Part shown: piece by piece, positions 8,692 to 16,701 of the stretch | Layout: each line of letters begins with the position of its first letter | Position numbering within the stretch: position 1 is the first letter of the stretch | Source: Propionibacterium sp. oral taxon 192 str. F0372 | GTDB taxonomy: Bacteria > Actinomycetota > Actinomycetes > Propionibacteriales > Propionibacteriaceae | Reading direction: 5' to 3' | DNA length: 64,000 nucleotides | NCBI RefSeq assembly: GCF_000413315.1 | Contig: NZ_KE340297.1 | Span: 2,240,581-2,304,580 of the forward strand | The notes under the pieces: generated by a model | The model's database searches: none | Seen by the model: only the letters and a program-made list of their open reading frames with translations | What the model was told of the DNA's origin: nothing | Translations under genes and position numbers: made by a program

Positions 8692-9497
8692 CTCAGCACC
8701 CCGAGTGGTTTACCGTCCGCATCGACGATGACTGTACGGTCGGATTCGGTGATGGCGTGCAGCCGCCGCCCGCCAAGGTCTGCGCCGACAAAATCCGACA
8801 CGAAGGAATCGGCCGGAGCCGAGGTAATTTCTTCCGGGGTGCCTTGTTGGGCGATGTGGCCTCCGCTACGCAGCACCACCACTTGGTCGCCAAGTCGGAA
8901 AGCCTCGTCGATGTCGTGGGTGACAAAGACAATTGTCTTTCCTAATTCGGTCTGCAGCCGCGTCAACTCCGTCTGGAGTTCTCGGCGGATGATCGGGTCG
9001 ACTGCCCCGAAGGGTTCGTCCATCAACAGGATGTTCGGATCGGCCGCCAGAGCTCGGGCAACCCCCACCCGCTGCTGTTGCCCACCCGACAGCTGGGCTG
9101 GGTAGCGGGTGGCGATGGCAGGATCGAGTCCCACCAGTTCGAGCAGTTCCAAACCATGTGCCCTGGTCGCCGAGCCCTTCCGTCCTTTCAGCACCGGGAC
9201 TGTGATCACATTGTCCAAGATGGTGCGGTGTGGTAGTAGCCCACCGCTTTGCAGGACATAACCGATGGAGCGTCGCAATTCGACGGCATCGGCAGCGGCG
9301 ATGTCCTCGCTGTCGATCAACACCCGGCCGCTGCTGGGGGTAACCATCCGGTTCACCATGCGCAGCAGAGTGGTCTTGCCGCACCCTGAGGAACCCACCA
9401 AGGTGCACACCGAGTGGGATGGGATCAACAACGAGAACTCCTCAACCGCGATCGCCCCCGAGGGATAGATCTTGGACACCGACTCGAACTCGATCAT
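8688..9497 (-). CDS. osmoprotectant-type ABC transporter ATP-binding protein (ProV/OpuCA-like)
   Basis: A 269-residue ABC ATPase: Walker A GSSGCGKT (about residues 35-42), Q-loop in YVLQSGGLLPHRT, signature LSGGQQQR, Walker B ILLMDEPFGAVD and the switch His in VTHD. The C-terminal 30 residues (VDADGKPLGVLR) look like a short remnant of the CBS regulatory region present in OpuCA; a full tandem CBS pair is absent. It is first in the three-gene operon. The start lies 6 bases after a TAGTCT hexamer, so the operon mRNA is probably leaderless. Confidence 0.85.
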   Translation of the reverse strand: MIEFESVSKIYPSGAIAVEEFSLLIPSHSVCTLVGSSGCGKTTLLRMVNRMVTPSSGRVLIDSEDIAAADAVELRRSIGYVLQSGGLLPHRTILDNVITVPVLKGRKGSATRAHGLELLELVGLDPAIATRYPAQLSGGQQQRVGVARALAADPNILLMDEPFGAVDPIIRRELQTELTRLQTELGKTIVFVTHDIDEAFRLGDQVVVLRSGGHIAQQGTPEEITSAPADSFVSDFVGADLGGRRLHAITESDRTVIVDADGKPLGVLR

Positions 9498-9503
9498 TTC
9501 CCC

Positions 9504-9509
9504 AGACTA
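9504..9509 (-). promoter_or_regulatory. leaderless -10 element, TAGTCT, for the ABC transporter operon
   Basis: On the minus strand TAGTCT is followed by 6 bases and then ATG 9497. It faces the plus-strand rhomboid promoter 80 bases away, so the two units are divergent. Confidence 0.5.
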
Positions 9510-9591
9510 TGTCGTGCAGGTTCAACTTCCCCGGGGCGCGCGGGCAGGTAGCGGGTTGCCCGCAAGCCCTGCCGAGTCCGGCCAACGAACA

Positions 9592-9597
9592 TAGAAT
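9592..9597 (+). promoter_or_regulatory. leaderless -10 element, TAGAAT, for the rhomboid gene
   Basis: TAGAAT lies 7 bases before ATG 9605 with no ribosome binding site between. Confidence 0.5.
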
Positions 9598-9604
9598 CCT
9601 TGTC

Positions 9605-10552
9605 ATGAGTGTTGCAGGATCCGATGAGGAACGGAATTGGCCCGATTTCGTTCCGCCGGATCTGCGCGACTCCATCGACGATGCTCCCAAGGAACCCGAC
9701 GTTGGCAGCCGGAGCATCCCGCCGAGCGCGTCGAACCGTCCAGTTGGGTGGCATGCCTCGGGAAATCCTCGCTGGGGATCGCAGCCTTCGCGGCTTCCGC
9801 CAAGTCCACGTGACTGGCAGCCTGCCCCTCACTCTGGCTCTCGATCCAGCGGATCCGATTCTGAACGATGGTTCGCTCAGCCTTCAGAATCTTTAGCGAC
9901 CGGATTTCTGCAGACCTCCAACTGTCCGGTGACCTTTACCCTGATGGGGATTTGCGTTGTCGTGTGGTTGTTGCAGACCTTCGTGTCGGCTATCACCTCC
10001 TGGGTGGTCATGACCCCCGCCGTGGCAGGCATTCAGCCGTGGCGATTCTTCACCGCTCCCTTCGCCCACGTCCCAGGATCGCTGAGCCATATCGGATTCA
10101 ACATGCTCACTCTGTGGCTGATGGGCCGCTACTTAGAACCCATCCTCCACGCGCGGCGGTTTCTTCTCGTCTACCTGCTGTCCGGGCTGGGGGGCTCCAT
10201 CTTCCAGGTACTACTCGCCGATCAAGAGGGCTGGTATGGGTCTTCCTTGGGTGCATCGGGGGCGATCTTCGGACTGTTCGGGGCATACATGGTGCTTGCC
10301 TGGCTAACCGGCAGATCACTGACCTCAATGTGGGTGCTGCTGGGACTCAACGTGGCGATAGCGGTGCTGTTCCCATCCATATCCTGGCGGGGGCACCTCG
10401 GCGGTCTGCTGGTCGGTGCAACGACAACCTTGGCTATCACTTGGCCGTTGTTGCGTGGGCGCTCTGAACATCCACAACGGTGGATCACCCTTGGTGTGGT
10501 GGGCCTTGCAGTAGCCTTAATGCTTGCCGTCTTCTTGCGCTATACGGTGTGA
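9605..10552 (+). CDS. rhomboid family intramembrane serine protease
   Basis: A 315-residue membrane protein. The first 110 residues are a Pro/Ser-rich cytoplasmic tail. Then come six or seven membrane spans with the rhomboid signatures: WRFFTAPFAH, the HIGFNMLTLWLMG segment, the nucleophile Ser in GASGAIFGLFGAY (about residue 216) and the catalytic His in WRGHLGG (about residue 264). It should cleave membrane-embedded helices; no substrate can be named. ATG 9605 is chosen because it sits 7 bases after TAGAAT. Unlike many actinobacterial rhomboids next to cis-trans isomerase genes, this one is followed by a PP2C phosphatase gene. Confidence 0.88.
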   Translation: MSVAGSDEERNWPDFVPPDLRDSIDDAPKEPDVGSRSIPPSASNRPVGWHASGNPRWGSQPSRLPPSPRDWQPAPHSGSRSSGSDSERWFAQPSESLATGFLQTSNCPVTFTLMGICVVVWLLQTFVSAITSWVVMTPAVAGIQPWRFFTAPFAHVPGSLSHIGFNMLTLWLMGRYLEPILHARRFLLVYLLSGLGGSIFQVLLADQEGWYGSSLGASGAIFGLFGAYMVLAWLTGRSLTSMWVLLGLNVAIAVLFPSISWRGHLGGLLVGATTTLAITWPLLRGRSEHPQRWITLGVVGLAVALMLAVFLRYTV

Positions 10553-10611
10553 TCGCGCGAAACTCTCAAGTACCGATTGGTACCGCTTGCCCTTGACGGG
10601 CTCCTACGGAC

Positions 10612-10617
10612 TAGGGT
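10612..10617 (+). promoter_or_regulatory. leaderless -10 element, TAGGGT, for the PP2C gene
   Basis: TAGGGT is followed by 6 bases and GTG 10624. TTGCCC at 10587-10592 could be a -35 with a 19-base spacer. Confidence 0.5.
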
Positions 10618-10623
10618 GGACGA

Positions 10624-11418
10624 GTGGCTCAATCCGTGAACCTCTCGCTCAACGCCGCCGGGTACTCGGTGGTCGGGCCCCGTCGCCGTGACAACCAGGA
10701 TTCCGGTCACATGTCTTCCCAACTTGTCGTCGTAGCCGACGGCGTCGGGGGAAGCCCTTGCGGGGACATCGCATCAATGACCGCAGTCACCGCGTTAGCC
10801 GATGCGCTGCACGGTCTGCACTCGTTGACCCGCGAAGTGCTGACCGACAGGGTCCAGTGGGTAAACCAGCAGCTCGCGGAACGCATGGTCAAGGATCCCT
10901 GCTGCAAGGGAATGGCTACCACGATGACTGGGCTCATCGTCGACGGCGATCAGGGATGGCTGGTACACGTTGGGGATTCCCGCGCGTACCGGATGCATGA
11001 CGGTGCCCTCGAACAGATCTCGGTCGACCAGTCCTGGGTACAGATGATGCTGGAGCGCAACGAAATTTCCCCCGAGGAATTGCGCAACCATCCCATGCGC
11101 AACATGCTCATGCACTGCCTCACCGGATCCAGGCGCGATCTTGAAGCGATCCGAATTCTCCCGGTTGAGATGATTCCCGGGGATCGCTGGTTGCTGTGTT
11201 CCGACGGGTTGTCGAGCTATCTTCCCGCCCCCAGGCTTGAGACCCTGTGCACCAGCGAATTGCCTGTGGCGGAACTGGCCGAAGCCTTGCACGACGAGGT
11301 GCTTCCCTGCACCAAAGACAATGTGACGGTGGTCGTCGCGGAAGTTGGACAGATCGGCACTCCGACCGCTTTCATCGGTGCTGCCGCCCCGCAGGATAGC
11401 CGCGCGATGGTCGGCTGA
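10624..11418 (+). CDS. PP2C-family serine/threonine protein phosphatase
   Basis: A 264-residue metal-dependent phosphatase of the PphA/Stp type. It has the RRDNQDS motif near the N terminus, the metal-binding DGVGG, then GDSRAYR, SDGLSSY and the last metal ligand in KDNVTVVV, all in family order. It has no membrane segment, so it is cytoplasmic. It probably reverses Ser/Thr kinase signalling; no kinase gene lies in this window, although a GarA-type kinase target does (22529-23062). GTG 10624 is supported by the promoter geometry. Confidence 0.85.
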   Translation: MAQSVNLSLNAAGYSVVGPRRRDNQDSGHMSSQLVVVADGVGGSPCGDIASMTAVTALADALHGLHSLTREVLTDRVQWVNQQLAERMVKDPCCKGMATTMTGLIVDGDQGWLVHVGDSRAYRMHDGALEQISVDQSWVQMMLERNEISPEELRNHPMRNMLMHCLTGSRRDLEAIRILPVEMIPGDRWLLCSDGLSSYLPAPRLETLCTSELPVAELAEALHDEVLPCTKDNVTVVVAEVGQIGTPTAFIGAAAPQDSRAMVG

Positions 11419-11421
11419 GGA

Positions 11422-12045
11422 TCATTCCTCGAACAGGGTCGGATCCCCGCCTCCGAGCCTGACGATCTCTGGCTTCACACCCGTCAGATCGACGACCGTC
11501 GTCGGTGTTGAGCCGCTATCGCCCGAATCGAGAACCGCGTCGAGCAGATGCCCAAGCTCCTCGTTGACCGCCCATCCGTCGGTCATCGGCTCCTGATTGC
11601 CTGGCAGGATGAGAGTCGAGGAGACCAGCGGCTCTCCCAAGGTATCCAGCAGGGCCAAGGTTGTGACGTGCTCGGGTACCCGTACACCGATGGTTTTTTT
11701 CTTCGGATGTTGCATCGCCCGCGGTACTTCGCGGGTAGCCGGGAGAATGAAGGTGTATGCACCGGGGGTGGCAGCCTTCACTGCGCGGAAAACCCGATTA
11801 TCCATGTGAACGTACTGGCCGAGTTGGGCAAATTCGGAGACCACGACCGTCATGTGGTGCCGCTCGTCGAGATTACGGATGGCGCGGATCCGATCGGCTC
11901 CGCTGTGGTTACCGAACAGTGACCCCAACGCGTAACCAGAGTCGGTCGGGTAGGCGATCACTCCCCCATCGCGCAGGATCTTCGCGGCACGGTCGAGGCT
12001 GCGCTGTTGGGGATTAACCGGGTGCAGTTCCATGAAGGTGACCAT
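11422..12045 (-). CDS. L-threonylcarbamoyladenylate synthase family protein (YciO/Sua5-type)
   Basis: A 207-residue YrdC-fold protein: the IAYPTDSGYALG entry motif, the RNLDERHHMTV loop, PGAYTFILPAT and the KKKTIGVRVP signature. It lacks the Sua5 C-terminal domain. The KKKTIG form is typical of the YciO subgroup, whose role in tRNA t6A synthesis is less certain than that of TsaC/Sua5. The start ATG 12045 lies 6 bases after TAGTCT. The stop is 4 bases from the convergent PP2C gene. Confidence 0.8.
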   Translation of the reverse strand: MVTFMELHPVNPQQRSLDRAAKILRDGGVIAYPTDSGYALGSLFGNHSGADRIRAIRNLDERHHMTVVVSEFAQLGQYVHMDNRVFRAVKAATPGAYTFILPATREVPRAMQHPKKKTIGVRVPEHVTTLALLDTLGEPLVSSTLILPGNQEPMTDGWAVNEELGHLLDAVLDSGDSGSTPTTVVDLTGVKPEIVRLGGGDPTLFEE

Positions 12046-12051
12046 TGCCCA

Positions 12052-12057
12052 AGACTA
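12052..12057 (-). promoter_or_regulatory. leaderless -10 element, TAGTCT, for the YciO/Sua5-type gene
   Basis: On the minus strand TAGTCT is followed by 6 bases and ATG 12045. The segment upstream holds the end of the TadE-like gene, so this is a promoter between genes in the same direction. Confidence 0.45.
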
Positions 12058-12081
12058 TGCCCTGATGGGATCAAAACGGGA

Positions 12082-12471
12082 TCACCGCTTGCGCAAGGAC
12101 ACCTCGGCATGACCTTTCCCGCTCACCTCGACGATACCGATCAGGGACATGAATACCGTCGGCGTGCTGATCCGGGTGTCGACCAACAAGACATCGTTGC
12201 CGCTTACCCTGGCGGAGCCTTCTATACCTGCGGCACGAAGGTTCTCCTCGGCTGCCCTGACCGCGATCTGCGAGGCCTCCTGGCGCGAGGCGATGCGCTC
12301 CGCGGATGCGGCATCCACACCACTACGGGCGGCGCTCGCTGCCATCCCCTCTGCCCGGCGAGCGGCTGCCACCTTCGCAGCGCCGTCAACGCCCAAGCCG
12401 ACGCACAATAGCAACGCGGGAATGAGCACGGCAAACAGCACCGAGAGACTGGCTCCGCGGGAACGATGCAT
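12082..12471 (-). CDS. lone TadE/TadG-like membrane protein
   Basis: A 129-residue protein with a short basic start, one hydrophobic helix (about residues 9-28, SVLFAVLIPALLLCVGLGVDG) and an Ala-rich extracytoplasmic part. This fits the TadE/TadG-like pseudopilin-associated proteins encoded with Tad pilus genes in actinobacteria. No TadA, TadB, TadC or Flp gene is visible nearby, so a pilus role is only inferred. ATG 12471 is preceded by GGAG at 6-7 bases. Confidence 0.55.
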   Translation of the reverse strand: MHRSRGASLSVLFAVLIPALLLCVGLGVDGAAKVAAARRAEGMAASAARSGVDAASAERIASRQEASQIAVRAAEENLRAAGIEGSARVSGNDVLLVDTRISTPTVFMSLIGIVEVSGKGHAEVSLRKR

Positions 12472-12567
12472 GGGGTCTCCATCAATGGTGTCGCATACTA
12501 GTGTGTCACGTGTCGCGGTATGGTGCGGCTAGGCTGTGGATAATTGCCACACAGGAAGGATCCACGC

Positions 12568-13788
12568 ATGGTCAAAAAGGTCGGATTGCTCACTGCCGGA
12601 GGTTTTGCTCCTTGTCTGTCCTCTGCCGTGGCCGGTCTCATCCAGCGTTACACCGAGATCGCGCCTCAGATCGAGATCATCGCTTACCGTCATGGTTATG
12701 AAGGTCTGCTAACCGGTGATTCCATCGCCGTCACCGGTAACGTCCGAGCTCACGCTGACCGCCTCTACGCCTTCGGCGGCTCCCCGATCGGGAACTCTCG
12801 GGTCAAGCTCACTAATGTTGCTGACTGTGTTAAGCGAGGCCTAGTCGCCGAGGGGCGAGATCCCCTCGAAGTGGCTGCCAAGCAGTTGGTTGCTGACGGC
12901 GTCGACGTACTACACACCATCGGTGGCGATGACACCAACACGACCGCGGCCGATTTGGCTGCCTATCTGGCCAACAATGGCTTCAATCTCACCGTCGTCG
13001 GGCTGCCCAAGACCATCGACAACGACATCGTGCCGATTCGTCAGTCGCTCGGCGCCTGGACGGCCGCCGACCATGCAGCCAATTTTGCTAAGAATGTTAT
13101 CGCCGAGCACAATTCCGTTCCCCGCGAGCTGATCATCCACGAGATTATGGGTCGCAACTGCGGATACCTAGCGGCCGAGAGTACTCGCCGCTACCGTGCC
13201 TGGCTGGCCGAGCAGGCCTGGTTGCCGGAGATTGGACTGTCCCGGGAGGCTTGGGACGTACACGCCGTTTATCTGCCGGAGGTTCAGGTCGACATCGAGG
13301 CCGAGGCCGAGCGGTTGTCGAAGGTGATGGATCAGGTCGGCAATGTCAACATTTTCCTGTCCGAGGGCGCCGGAGTCGCGGAGATCGTTGAGCAGATGGA
13401 GAAGGCCGGGGAGGAGATCCCGCGGGATGCCTTCGGACACGTCCAGATCGACAAGATCAACCCGGGTGCCTGGTTCGGCAAGCAGTTCTCTGCACGCATT
13501 GGTGCGGCGAAAACCATGGTGCAGAAATCGGGCTACTATTCCAGGGCAGCGGCCTCCAACGCCGAGGATTTGGATTTGATCGGTCGTACCTGCCTGATGG
13601 CTGTTGATGCTGCTTTGGCCGGGACTCCCGGTGTGGTCGGCATGGACGAGGAGAACGGCGACAAATTGTCGGTCATTGCCTTTCCGCGGATTGCCGGACA
13701 TAAACCCTTCGACATCACCCAGCCATGGTTCGTGGAACTATCGGAAGAGATCGGCATGCCTGCGCCGGTGGCCGCAACTCGGCACTAA
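12568..13788 (+). CDS. pfp: pyrophosphate-dependent 6-phosphofructokinase
   Basis: A 406-residue PPi-fructose-6-phosphate 1-phosphotransferase, the reversible glycolytic/gluconeogenic enzyme of propionibacteria. The sequence follows the Propionibacterium freudenreichii enzyme almost throughout, including LLTAGGFAPCLSSAV, the GGDDTNTTAADLA phosphate-binding loop (the second Asp marks PPi dependence), the PKTIDNDI catalytic segment and IMGRNCGYLA. ATG 12568 has an AGGAAGGA ribosome binding site at 12553-12560. The gene is monocistronic and ends in a strong terminator at 13801. It is the best single clue to the taxonomic family of this DNA. Confidence 0.95.
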   Translation: MVKKVGLLTAGGFAPCLSSAVAGLIQRYTEIAPQIEIIAYRHGYEGLLTGDSIAVTGNVRAHADRLYAFGGSPIGNSRVKLTNVADCVKRGLVAEGRDPLEVAAKQLVADGVDVLHTIGGDDTNTTAADLAAYLANNGFNLTVVGLPKTIDNDIVPIRQSLGAWTAADHAANFAKNVIAEHNSVPRELIIHEIMGRNCGYLAAESTRRYRAWLAEQAWLPEIGLSREAWDVHAVYLPEVQVDIEAEAERLSKVMDQVGNVNIFLSEGAGVAEIVEQMEKAGEEIPRDAFGHVQIDKINPGAWFGKQFSARIGAAKTMVQKSGYYSRAAASNAEDLDLIGRTCLMAVDAALAGTPGVVGMDEENGDKLSVIAFPRIAGHKPFDITQPWFVELSEEIGMPAPVAATRH

Positions 13789-13800
13789 ATCGGTCCTATC

Positions 13801-13834
13801 AGGTGGCTCGTTCTCTTCTGGGAACGGGCCACCT
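13801..13834 (+). terminator. Rho-independent-type terminator of pfp
   Basis: A 13-bp stem (AGGTGGC plus TCGTTC paired with GAACGG plus GCCACCT, one G-U pair) with an 8-base loop, followed by TTGCCT. It lies 12 bases after the pfp stop codon. Confidence 0.8.
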
Positions 13835-14097
13835 TTGCCTGCTGCGCCTCATGTCAAAAGTATCGGCAAGGTGTTGTTAGTAAGTTTCCATCCCAGTCTC
13901 CTATTTTTAACCTATCTGACGATGATTTTGGCGACAGATGCGCTGTGGCCACCGAAGCAACTGCCGTGGTGAAGCTAACTTGTTCACTCATGTGCTCCAT
14001 CGATTGTGTGCTGGGCCGGGAGATGGTTAGGAAGATGACAGGAGCAGTTGGTGCTCAAATAAATTCTTGGTGATTAAAAGCGGGCGGGTTGAAGATA
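13835..14097. other. non-coding stretch after pfp, left part of an AT-rich patch
   Basis: No convincing gene. Base composition falls towards AT from about 13860, matching the following GrpB gene and unlike the flanks. I see no terminal repeat, tRNA or target-site duplication. Confidence 0.5.
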
Positions 14098-14664
14098 TTA
14101 GTACCTCCCTTTGTATTCTTCTTTGGCTATGTCTGTGTACATTTTAATAAAGCTACTCTTCGCGTTAGTATACCCGTCTCTATCGTGTTCAAATTTATTC
14201 CAAAGATGCAACTTTAATTCCTCGTATTTTTCGGCAATGACAATATTGTCGATTAAGTAGTCTCTAAAGTAAAGTTCATCATTATCTCCTGTGATTCTGA
14301 TATGGAGATGAAATACTCTATCCGCAAAACCTTGTTTCGTGTACCCTTTGTTTAGCGAAATTCGTTCTAAACTCTGACTCATGCGTAGCCAGCTGTCTCT
14401 GATTAGAAAATCCTTCACTTGTTCCAAGTCTTCTGGCTCAGGAACTTCAAGCAGTATGTCTACTATGTCTTTTGCCCATATATATGGAACGGCAGTACTT
14501 CCAATGTGGGATACTCTTGTTATATATCTTTCTGGTATTAACGACAAAATGGCTTTTTCCTCTTCTAAGTACCAGGTTGCCCATTCCTTATTATGCTCCA
14601 CAAGGAATATAGGGAACAGTTGCCACAATTCCTTCAAACTCATCTGCTCTAATTCTTTGTCCAC
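14098..14664 (-). CDS. GrpB family protein (nucleotidyltransferase-like, UPF0157), probably acquired
   Basis: A 188-residue GrpB/UPF0157 protein: WQLFPIFLVEHNKEW at the start, then RVSHIGSTAVPYIWAKDIVDIL (the nucleotidyltransferase-like GS motif with acidic residues) and FHLHI. GrpB proteins are distant nucleotidyltransferases of uncertain role, often in Firmicutes. The gene is clearly AT-rich and uses AT-ending codons (AAA, GAA, TTA, ATA), unlike every neighbour, which points to horizontal transfer. I chose GTG 14664 because AGGAG lies 5 bases upstream (14669-14673) and the protein then begins as in the family; the open frame extends further upstream without resemblance to anything. Confidence 0.78.
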   Translation of the reverse strand: MDKELEQMSLKELWQLFPIFLVEHNKEWATWYLEEEKAILSLIPERYITRVSHIGSTAVPYIWAKDIVDILLEVPEPEDLEQVKDFLIRDSWLRMSQSLERISLNKGYTKQGFADRVFHLHIRITGDNDELYFRDYLIDNIVIAEKYEELKLHLWNKFEHDRDGYTNAKSSFIKMYTDIAKEEYKGRY

Positions 14665-15106
14665 TTCGCTCCTAGCAAAAGTATGGTTTGTGTAAATTGC
14701 ACTGCAAGTATAACGCAGCTCACTTTGGCTGTCAGTAAATCGACGAGATTCATGCACACTTCTCCGCGTGGGTAAGGGTGGTCCGTCATACGTTTTTTCC
14801 GGGAACAAGGTGAAGGTTACGATGGGGTGTGGAGGTAGAAGACAAGCTGTCACATGATGCGGTCACTCTGATGGTGAAGCTGATCGTTGTTGACTGCCCC
14901 TCAATCACCAGGGGCGCCGACATGGTTGAAGTGACGTGGAACACTATAAGCGAAGTTGTCCTTGAGCAACCCCACCGAAAACATCAACGGCCTCCTCGAA
15001 AACCTGCCGAGGAACACCGATGGATTCCGCAACCTAACCCTAATGCCTACAGCTTCCTTGATGTGGGTGGGTTCTAGACCTCTTACCCATTTCGGTGGTT
15101 GTGGTT
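14665..15106. other. intergenic region with a transposase remnant
   Basis: This 442-base stretch has no intact gene. Its left part continues the AT-rich patch; its right part has normal composition and carries a decayed ISL3-like transposase tail (14950-15077). A promoter for the GrpB gene should lie just right of 14664, but no clear hexamers were identified. Confidence 0.5.
14950..15077 (+). pseudogene. remnant of the C-terminal end of an ISL3-type transposase
   Basis: In frame from 14950 the sequence encodes NPTENINGLLENL...DGFRNLT. This resembles the conserved tail of actinobacterial ISL3 transposases (pattern ...PTEAINGRLEHL...LGFRNLTNYI...SLL..GGFRP). After FRNLT the match continues in another frame as AYSFLDVGGF before a TAG at 15075-15077, so there is at least one frameshift. 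An upstream TAA at 14947 and the loss of the catalytic region mean that only a fragment remains. No terminal inverted repeat was found. Confidence 0.5.
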
Positions 15107-15970
15107 TTATCCGGTGACGATGGCTTGGAATTCTGCGATGTCGATGGTGGTTGTTGAGGTGGAGGTGAGGGGGAGGGTGCCGGTTTGTCCCATGGTTGTC
15201 CAGGTGACTGTCCAGGCGGATGTGGTGGTGACGGTGTAGGTGGCGGGTTGTGTCCAGGTGTGGCCGCACCAGGGGGATTGGGTGCCCATTTTGGTGGTGC
15301 GGGGCATGGGGCCCCATCGGGTGCAGGTGGAGGTGGTGGCGTCTCCCCAGTCGATGTGGATTTCTGATTGGGTGGCGGCCATGTCGATGGTGATTCCGCT
15401 GGCTGTTGTGGTGGTAGTGATGGGGTTAGTGGTAGGAAAGTCGACCCAGATGGGTAGTGCGATGGCCCAGGCGTTCCATTCGTTGTTGGCTGGGTCGGGT
15501 GACCATGTCAGCTGTGGGGCGGGGACTGAGAGTTGGGCGAGGGCAAAGGCTGCTGCTGTGTGGGGTGAAAGACCTGTTGTGGGTGGGGTGGGTGTGTCGG
15601 TAGTTGGGGTGGTGAGAGTGGTGGGTTCGTAGCAGACGGTGATGGATTTTTGGTCGTTGGAGAAGTCGATTTCTCCTGCATGCACGAGTCGGCAGATCTG
15701 GGTGGGTACTGCCGGAGCGTTCTCGCCGACCGGCCCATCAGGATAACTAACGTATTCCCCGTTAGCGGCAGGCACCACCCCACCACCAGTAGAACCACCA
15801 ACCGAAGCACCCACCCGAGCAGAACCACCAGAAGAGGACGTGGTGATGTTACCGCGTCCGTAGCCGAGACCTCTGTCCCAGTCTGTATCGGCTTTCGCAG
15901 GCAGAACTGCTGCCCCGAAGAGCATGGCTGCTGCCATCGTGATGGTCAGGTTCAGTCGAGTAGTGCGCAT
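15107..15970 (-). CDS. exported Thr-rich protein with a PKD-like segment
   Basis: A 287-residue secreted protein. The signal peptide (RTTRLN then TITMAAAMLFGAAVLPAKA) ends near residue 27. A Gly/Ser-rich stretch follows, then a Thr/Pro-rich linker (about 115-135), then a domain with IDWGDATTSTC...WCGHTWTQPATYTV and WTVTW. That layout (DWGD, CGHTY, YTVT) occurs in many uncharacterised actinobacterial exported proteins and suggests a PKD-like beta sandwich with a disulfide. The start overlaps the end of the upstream lipoprotein gene by 19 bases, so the two form a unit. It is not recognised beyond this; a surface-structure role is a guess. Confidence 0.7.
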   Translation of the reverse strand: MRTTRLNLTITMAAAMLFGAAVLPAKADTDWDRGLGYGRGNITTSSSGGSARVGASVGGSTGGGVVPAANGEYVSYPDGPVGENAPAVPTQICRLVHAGEIDFSNDQKSITVCYEPTTLTTPTTDTPTPPTTGLSPHTAAAFALAQLSVPAPQLTWSPDPANNEWNAWAIALPIWVDFPTTNPITTTTTASGITIDMAATQSEIHIDWGDATTSTCTRWGPMPRTTKMGTQSPWCGHTWTQPATYTVTTTSAWTVTWTTMGQTGTLPLTSTSTTTIDIAEFQAIVTG

Positions 15971-16530
15971 GATTCGACCTCCCGGTATTGCTCGACGGAG
16001 ATTTTCAGTAGCTTGTCTGTGTCATAGCTGAAGTAGAACCGTGACTCTAAGATCCGCCCTGGCGAGGCCACGTTTCCCTGTTGGTCGTACAGCGGTGCTT
16101 GTCGTGAGTCTGTACACACGTGCAGGGCGATCACCGACCCATGGACCGCCAATGCCGGTGCGGGTTCACTTTTGATAATGGGGTGCTCATCCGGTTTCCC
16201 GACCCACTGCTTCTCGGCGCTGAACTCGTAGGCAGCTCGAGCATTCTCCAGGTATTCGCCCATGGCGACTTCGTTCATTTCGGTGGGGAAACCGGAGAAA
16301 TCACCTTGGCCTTCGAACCTATCCAAGATCTCCACTGCGCGTCTGAACACACGTTCTGCTTCAGCAAACAGTTCGTCTTGACTAGGCGACGACTGCGTTG
16401 CCGCAGGAGCAGTAGCCATCGAGGGCAGGGGAGTCGGTGACCATGGCGGAGGACCATCATCCTTCTTCGAGCTGCATCCAGCGACCAGCACCAACAAAAC
16501 CAACAACACCACAGCGGTCATGAATCTCAT
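15952..16530 (-). CDS. lipoprotein of unknown function
   Basis: A 192-residue lipoprotein: positive start, hydrophobic core TAVVLLVLLVLVAGC with a lipobox Cys near residue 19, a Pro/Ala/Ser linker (about 25-50), then a compact domain beginning DELFAEAERVFRRAVEILDRF. The mix of a helical start and a later strand-rich part (VIALHVCTDSRQAPL...RFYFSYDTDKLLKISV) looks like an NTF2/SnoaL-type fold, which is an inference. ATG 16530 has GGAGAG about 7 bases upstream; the longer frame lacks a signal sequence. It is cotranscribed with the exported protein at 15107-15970. Confidence 0.7.
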   Translation of the reverse strand: MRFMTAVVLLVLLVLVAGCSSKKDDGPPPWSPTPLPSMATAPAATQSSPSQDELFAEAERVFRRAVEILDRFEGQGDFSGFPTEMNEVAMGEYLENARAAYEFSAEKQWVGKPDEHPIIKSEPAPALAVHGSVIALHVCTDSRQAPLYDQQGNVASPGRILESRFYFSYDTDKLLKISVEQYREVESCALLD

Positions 16531-16701
16531 GAACACTCTCCAAAAGGGGGCGGCGACACCATCGTCACCACCATCATCCCAACCCACACCCCACCTGACA
16601 ACCCCCCACCAACTGCTGTGGAAAACCCATCAGGCAGTCCGCAGTACAGCACCGCGACGGCGCCTAGGACAGCAGGAGCGGCTCTCTGCGCCGCTCACCC
16701 C

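Noticed and set aside
14829-15077. 82-codon plus-strand open frame as a gene
   Set aside because: Its C-terminal part is the out-of-frame reading of an ISL3-type transposase remnant, and the start has no supporting signal.
15107-15970. Thr/Pro codon repeats taken for a CRISPR or DNA repeat array
   Set aside because: The repetitiveness comes from the low-complexity linker of an exported protein; there are no equal-length repeats and spacers.
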